Part shown: piece after piece, positions 22,607 to 26,004 of the stretch
How the letters are laid out: every line of letters begins with the position of its first letter
Position numbering within the stretch: the first letter of the stretch is position 1
Source: JBMNCQ01 sp049366715
Lineage (GTDB): Bacteria > Bacillota > Peptococcia > Peptococcales > BICA1-8
Assembly (NCBI GenBank): GCA_049366715.1
Contig: JBMNCQ010000003.1
Location: forward strand, 1 to 26,004
DNA length: 26,004 nucleotides
Direction: 5' to 3'
Notes under the pieces: model-generated
Databases searched by the model: none
Told to the model about the DNA's origin: nothing
What the model saw: only the letters and a program-made list of their open reading frames with translations
Position numbers and translations under genes: made by a program

Positions 22607-24244
22607 ATGAAAAAACAAGTGTTGATCATTCCGGCGTTATTACTTGTGGTAGCAGCCGGTGCTTTTGCTTTTCTATATTTCAGCAATACTTTTAATGAAC
22701 AAAATCTAAAAACAATTGATATTGAACTGATTAACGACAATACTGGTCCAGAGGGCGGTACGCAAGAGCATTTTTCCCTTTCGCCGGAGAATAAGGAGCA
22801 ATTGGCGCAAGCTTTAACATCCGGAATAGAAGGGGACCTTCACTCTGAAGAGATCATGTACCGCTATAATCTGGTTTTGCATAATACCTGGGGTTTTGCT
22901 AAGCAATACACGGTGCTTTTTACGGAAGATGCCGCTGTCCTTTTACAGGACCAGGAAAATTTATCTAAAGTAGAAAAACCGGATTTTTTCTACGGCCATG
23001 CCGGATTCAGGGGAATCTACTCCGACCGCCTGGCTCCTGCAGTGCAGGTAACTTTTAACAAAGACCGGGTATCTGCGGGGGAAATAGAAAAACAGTGGAG
23101 TTATTTAAAATACGACGGCCAGTGGAGTACCCAGGACTGGGGCTTTAATGAAGATTCGGAAGTTAACGGACGGGTGACGATTCACTCCCAGGATGATAAA
23201 TTACAAGTGCTGACCGGCAAGGCTCCTGATCATGCTTATTTGAAAATCACGGACCAGGCCGGCGATAATAAAGTTGTTTTTGCAGATGAGGTAGATTTGA
23301 ATCAGCTGCCTCTTCCCGACCGGAACGGGAGCTTTTCCTATGAAGTGACAATGACCTGGAATGATAAAACCAAGACTTATCAAGGAGAAGCTGTGCTCAG
23401 CATCCCGGTAGTATTAGATTTTCCGGAGAAATTTTTATTTTCCAAAGAGCGGCTTATTCAGGGAGATATGCTGGAGGTTTCGGTATATTATGCAGCAAAT
23501 CCGGAGGATATTTTCCTGGAGCAGTCCATATTTAGTGATTTTCGCTGGTATCGGCAGGACGGTTTCATGAGAGGATATATTCCGACCAACTACAGCGTTA
23601 AACCCGGACAATATCAGGTAACATACGGCAACAGGAAAAAGGGAACTGAGTTTTCCCAAACCATCGAAGTGGTTGCCCACGATTATTCTGTTCAGCATTT
23701 GACCATCGACGGTCAGATAGAGGAGGAAACGCGCAATGAAGCTGCTTATGATGAATTTGCCCGCTATTTTACTCCTGTCCGCAAGGAATCTGCACCGGAA
23801 CGCTACTATACCGAACCTTTTATTTTACCGGTTAAAGGCCGTTTGACTACGGAATTCGGACAAACACGTTATGTTAACGGCTCCCCGACTTCATCCCGGC
23901 ATTCCGGTTTGGATTTAGCTGCTCCCACCGGAACAGGTATCCAGGCCGCCAATCGCGGCAAAGTAGTTCTAAGTATGCCGCTGATCCTTACAGGCAATAC
24001 CATTGTAATTGATCATGGGGAAGGATTATTCAGCGTGTATTATCACCTGCACGAAAGATTTGCCGCAGCAGGGGATATCATTCGGCGGGGTCAGGAGATC
24101 GGGACCGTTGGAACGACAGGTTTTTCTACAGGGCCTCACCTGCACTTCACCATGTCTTATTATCTGATGAATATCGAACCTGGTTTTTTCATTGTAGGAG
24201 AGCCCATTACGAAGGCTAATTATCAAGAGTTTATGAACAATTAA
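22607..24244 (+). CDS. Exported M23 family metallopeptidase (peptidoglycan hydrolase)
   Basis: The protein is 545 residues from ATG 22607, with GGGGAGG close upstream; an earlier in-frame GTG at 22568 is less likely. The first 25 or so residues form a signal peptide or membrane anchor. Residues about 30-400 are not recognised and look beta-rich, with PGQYQVTYGNRKKG-like Ig-type strands near 325-345. The C-terminal LytM domain (about 405-530) has the zinc ligands His432 and Asp436 (RHSGLDLA), a YYHLHE motif with His480/His482, and HLHF with His513. The enzyme should cleave peptide bonds of peptidoglycan outside the cell. All metal residues are present, so it is probably catalytic rather than a NlpD-like activator. 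Confidence 0.9.
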   Translation: MKKQVLIIPALLLVVAAGAFAFLYFSNTFNEQNLKTIDIELINDNTGPEGGTQEHFSLSPENKEQLAQALTSGIEGDLHSEEIMYRYNLVLHNTWGFAKQYTVLFTEDAAVLLQDQENLSKVEKPDFFYGHAGFRGIYSDRLAPAVQVTFNKDRVSAGEIEKQWSYLKYDGQWSTQDWGFNEDSEVNGRVTIHSQDDKLQVLTGKAPDHAYLKITDQAGDNKVVFADEVDLNQLPLPDRNGSFSYEVTMTWNDKTKTYQGEAVLSIPVVLDFPEKFLFSKERLIQGDMLEVSVYYAANPEDIFLEQSIFSDFRWYRQDGFMRGYIPTNYSVKPGQYQVTYGNRKKGTEFSQTIEVVAHDYSVQHLTIDGQIEEETRNEAAYDEFARYFTPVRKESAPERYYTEPFILPVKGRLTTEFGQTRYVNGSPTSSRHSGLDLAAPTGTGIQAANRGKVVLSMPLILTGNTIVIDHGEGLFSVYYHLHERFAAAGDIIRRGQEIGTVGTTGFSTGPHLHFTMSYYLMNIEPGFFIVGEPITKANYQEFMNN

Positions 24245-24280
24245 AATCAGCATAAAATAATCCCGGGTCAGGAGATTTAT

Positions 24281-24336
24281 AAAGGGTGCGGCCCTTCCCC
24301 GTAACATGATATTACAGGGGAAAGGCCACACCCTTT
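24281..24336 (+). terminator. Long interrupted hairpin after the M23 gene
   Basis: AAAGGGTG, GGCC, TTCCCC and GTAA (from 24281) pair in order with TTAC, GGGGAA, GGCC and CACCCTTT (to 24336), with single mismatches between blocks. The T-tract after it is weak (CTCT), but the position after a stop and the strong stem support a terminator. Confidence 0.65.
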
Positions 24337-24528
24337 CTCTAATGTGTTTTTTGGTCCGGCCGTTTATTTGGGGACAAAAGTTGAAGTTTTTTGTAATTAA
24401 GCAGGTAAAGTGCTAAATATAGAGAAAATGTATTTAATATATGTAAAGATATTTTAGGCCCCCAATGTATATTTAAAGAGATAGCCGGCGGCCGCAGGTA
24501 TATTTTGACAAAGGGAGGAAGTGGAAAG
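24337..24528. other. Leader of the molybdopterin-binding gene
   Basis: This is A/T-rich DNA without a gene. TTGGGG (24368-24373) and CCCCAA (24460-24465) could close a long-range loop in the RNA. No match to a known riboswitch such as the Moco motif was recognised by eye. Confidence 0.3.
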
Positions 24529-25554
24529 GTGAAAATTGTTCCGGTACAAGAAGCAGAAGGAATGGTCATCTGTCACGACATTACGGAAATTGTTCCCGGA
24601 AAGGTTAAAGGGAGAGCATTTAAAAAAGGCCATGTGATACAGCGCGAGGATATACCTAAACTTTTAAATCTAGGCAAAGAGCAGCTCTATGTCTGGGAAG
24701 TGAACGAAAACGGCCTGCATGAAAACGAGGCGGCCATCAGAATAGCTAAGGCGATAGCGGGGGCTGGAATCAGCCTGACCGAGCCTGCGGAGGGCAAGGT
24801 AGAACTAAAGGCAGAGATAAAGGGTCTTTTGAAAATTAATGTTCAGGCTCTGGAAGAAATAAATGAGGTACCGGAAGTGGTCGTGGCCTCCATCCACTCC
24901 AATCAGATTGTGGCAGCCGGGAAAACCGTGGCCGGGTGCCGGGTTGTACCTTTAGTGATCAATAAGGAAATGATTGAGAAAGTAGAGCAGATTAGCCGGG
25001 ACTTCAGGCCTGTTTTTCAAATCAAACCTCTGCGCAAGCTGAAAATAGGAGTTGTGACTACGGGCAGCGAAGTATACCATGGCCGTATTCAAGATAAATT
25101 TGGTCCCGTAATAAAGCAAAAAATTGCGGAAATGGATAGTCAGCTTTTACGGCAGATTTATGTTAATGACAGGGTGGAGATGATTTCCGAGGCTATTCAT
25201 ACTTTAATCAAGGAAGGCGCCGAGATGGTTATTACAACAGGCGGAATGTCTGTTGATCCTGATGATGTAACACCCAGCGGAATTAGAGCGGCCGGAGGGC
25301 ATGTCGTTACCTATGGTGCGCCTGTTTTACCGGGCTCCATGTTTATGCTGGCCTATCTTGACGGCGTACCGATTTTAGGTCTGCCCGGTTGTGTAATGTA
25401 CCACCGGACAACGATTTTTGACTTAGTTTTTCCCCGGGTTTTAGCCGGTGAGGAAATTACCCGCCGGGATATTACCCGGCTGGCACACGGGGGATTATGT
25501 AATGTCTGTGATCCTTGCCGTTACCCCGACTGTTTCTTTGGCAAGGGCAGTTAA
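24529..25554 (+). CDS. Molybdopterin-binding domain protein with C-terminal cysteine cluster
   Basis: The protein is 341 residues from GTG 24529, with GGGAGG at 24513-24518; a TTG at 24505 overlaps that site. An N-terminal region of about 160 residues carries MKIVPVQEAEGMVICHD, and is followed by a MoCF_biosynth domain (about 175-310): VVTTGSEVYHGRIQDKF, VITTGGMSVDPDDVT and GVPILGLPGCVMYH. These are the MoaB/Mog/MoeA-type molybdopterin-binding motifs. The C-terminal tail reads CNVCDPCRYPDC, a C-x2-C-x2-C-x4-C cluster that may bind metal or iron-sulfur. Such proteins are often linked to molybdenum hydroxylase maturation, but no such enzyme lies in this window. The role in cofactor maturation is inferred. 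Confidence 0.85.
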   Translation: MKIVPVQEAEGMVICHDITEIVPGKVKGRAFKKGHVIQREDIPKLLNLGKEQLYVWEVNENGLHENEAAIRIAKAIAGAGISLTEPAEGKVELKAEIKGLLKINVQALEEINEVPEVVVASIHSNQIVAAGKTVAGCRVVPLVINKEMIEKVEQISRDFRPVFQIKPLRKLKIGVVTTGSEVYHGRIQDKFGPVIKQKIAEMDSQLLRQIYVNDRVEMISEAIHTLIKEGAEMVITTGGMSVDPDDVTPSGIRAAGGHVVTYGAPVLPGSMFMLAYLDGVPILGLPGCVMYHRTTIFDLVFPRVLAGEEITRRDITRLAHGGLCNVCDPCRYPDCFFGKGS

Positions 25555-25606
25555 TGAATAACCAGCTTTTGTCAAATGCGTGGAGCAAAAGAACCGTCCG
25601 GTTAGG

Positions 25607-25656
25607 CGGGTGCCCATAAGACAGTAATTCACCAGAATTACGATTATGGGCATCCG
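25607..25656 (+). ncRNA. Structured RNA candidate of unknown class
   Basis: CGGGTGCCCATAA (25607-25619) pairs over 13 bp, one G-U, with TTATGGGCATCCG (25644-25656). Inside, GTAATTC/GAATTAC forms a second helix around an ACCA loop (25624-25641). Outside, GTCC (25596-25599) could pair with GGAC (25668-25671). No T-tract follows directly. It lies between the molybdopterin-binding gene and a second hairpin with a terminator form, an arrangement shared by riboswitches, but it could also be part of a transcript end. Confidence 0.4.
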
Positions 25657-25679
25657 TCAGGCAGGATTGGACAACAAGA

Positions 25680-25722
25680 AAAACACGCTGTATGGGGCTT
25701 TATGCCGTGTACAGCGTGTTTT
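25680..25722 (+). terminator. Terminator-like hairpin
   Basis: AAAACACGCTGTA (25680-25692) pairs perfectly over 13 bp with TACAGCGTGTTTT (25710-25722), with a 17-nt loop that itself contains GGC/GCC. TTTT is within the 3' arm. It ends transcription from the molybdopterin-binding gene or a leader RNA. Confidence 0.7.
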
Positions 25723-25845
25723 CTCGTTCATTTCCGTTTTCGCTTGTCCTTGCCGTAATAGGGGCTGGCCTTTCCTTTCTGACCGTACGGATTTTTCAGT
25801 TTTTTGGATTTCCCGAATTATTTCAATACTTCTGTTCTATTTTTA

Positions 25846-25874
25846 TTGACATCTAAAAGCAGAAACGGCATAAT
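25846..25874 (+). promoter_or_regulatory. Promoter of the PadR-family gene
   Basis: TTGACA (25846-25851), a 17-bp spacer, and CATAAT (25869-25874) form a near-consensus housekeeping promoter, the best in the window. The start site would fall near 25881, just before the dyad at 25886. Confidence 0.75.
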
Positions 25875-25885
25875 ATCAACATACG

Positions 25886-25902
25886 ATATCGATACGCGAT
25901 AT
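25886..25902. promoter_or_regulatory. Operator-like dyad for PadR autoregulation
   Basis: ATATCG (25886-25891) and CGATAT (25897-25902) are inverted around a 5-bp centre, overlapping the expected transcription start. ATATCG-type repeats are frequently seen before PadR genes in Firmicutes, so self-repression is likely. Binding is inferred. Confidence 0.55.
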
Positions 25903-25925
25903 TTAAGACGCGGACGGGGGACGCT

Positions 25926-26004
25926 ATGAAAAATAAAGTACGAGGGCCACTGACAGAACCCATGTTTTATGTGCTGATGGCCTTTTTGAAGCAGGATATG
26001 TGTG
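25926..26004 (+). CDS. PadR family transcriptional regulator (5' part only)
   Basis: The first 26 codons are present and the frame runs off the window end. The protein begins with MKNKVRGPLTEPMFYVLMAF, matching the first helix of PadR-type winged-helix regulators (typically RGPLTEAMYYVLLAL). The ATG at 25926 has GGGGGA at 25915-25920. Many PadR genes of this type control a neighbouring membrane protein or transporter, which would lie beyond the window. Confidence 0.75.
   Translation, partial: MKNKVRGPLTEPMFYVLMAFLKQDMC

Larger units (their letters stand above)
25555..25925. other. Intergenic region with structured RNA candidate and PadR promoter
   Basis: No gene is supported. The region contains a long hairpin (25607-25656), a terminator-like hairpin (25680-25722), a good promoter (25846-25874) and an operator-like dyad (25886-25902), each listed separately. 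A short open frame on the + strand (25646-25849) crosses the hairpins and has no family features. Confidence 0.6.

Noticed and set aside
25596..25671. Integron attC site, because of GTTAGGC near a long dyad
   Set aside because: The R-type ends are not in the required order and orientation, and no integrase or cassette array is present.
25646..25849. 67-codon open frame on the plus strand
   Set aside because: It starts inside one hairpin, crosses a second one and ends at the PadR promoter; no ribosome-binding site or known motif.

Overview
The window looks like a chromosome segment of a low-to-mid GC anaerobic Firmicute (Clostridia/Peptococcaceae- or Negativicutes-like). The reasons are strong Shine-Dalgarno sequences, frequent TTG/GTG starts, A/T-rich intergenic DNA with many U-tract hairpin terminators, split UxaA-type dehydratases, and a thioredoxin reductase without the usual NADPH motif. 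No rRNA, tRNA, CRISPR array or recognisable transposase is visible. The species cannot be fixed from the sequence alone.

Region 1 (1-11177) is a hydroxyacid or sugar-acid catabolic cassette, all on the + strand. A FadR-type GntR regulator (366-1043), closed by a UUCG-loop terminator, is followed by a close paralogue (1431-2105) that appears to head the operon. Next come two tandem small+large pairs of UxaA/GarD/SuyAB-type dehydratases, a TRAP transporter (DctP, DctQ, DctM) with a mandelate racemase/enolase-superfamily gene inserted between its binding protein and permease genes, and a LarA-family nickel-pincer racemase. The region ends in a nonsense-interrupted, internally deleted hydroxyacid dehydrogenase. 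The logic reads as import, racemisation, then stereospecific dehydration. The substrate is unknown.

Region 2 (11178-16861) starts with a hairpin-rich leader before a small cupin. It continues with a regulator that has an XRE helix-turn-helix at one end and a Crp-type helix-turn-helix at the other, with a cyclic-nucleotide-binding-like sensor between. An SLC13/DASS-type anion permease and an arylsulfate sulfotransferase (AssT) without an export signal follow. A 12-bp sequence occurs upstream of both the regulator and the permease.

Region 3 (16862-21035) holds a thioredoxin reductase/thioredoxin pair that ends in a 60-bp perfect palindrome, an AlaX-like tRNA-editing protein, and a divergent SatD / DUF3307 gene pair. 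Convergent 3' ends at 19252-19316 carry two overlapping, mutually exclusive inverted repeats.

Region 4 (21036-26004) holds a membrane-anchored HtrA protease, an exported M23 peptidase, a molybdopterin-binding-domain protein with a C-terminal cysteine cluster, a structured intergenic region of unknown class, and the first 26 codons of a PadR-family regulator behind a well-formed promoter and operator-like palindrome.

The observations most worth following are the double dehydratase/racemase cassette, the dual-HTH regulator with its repeated box next to a probably cytoplasmic AssT, the non-canonical thioredoxin system, and the unusual palindromes. Functions of substrate-specific enzymes are inferred at family level only.
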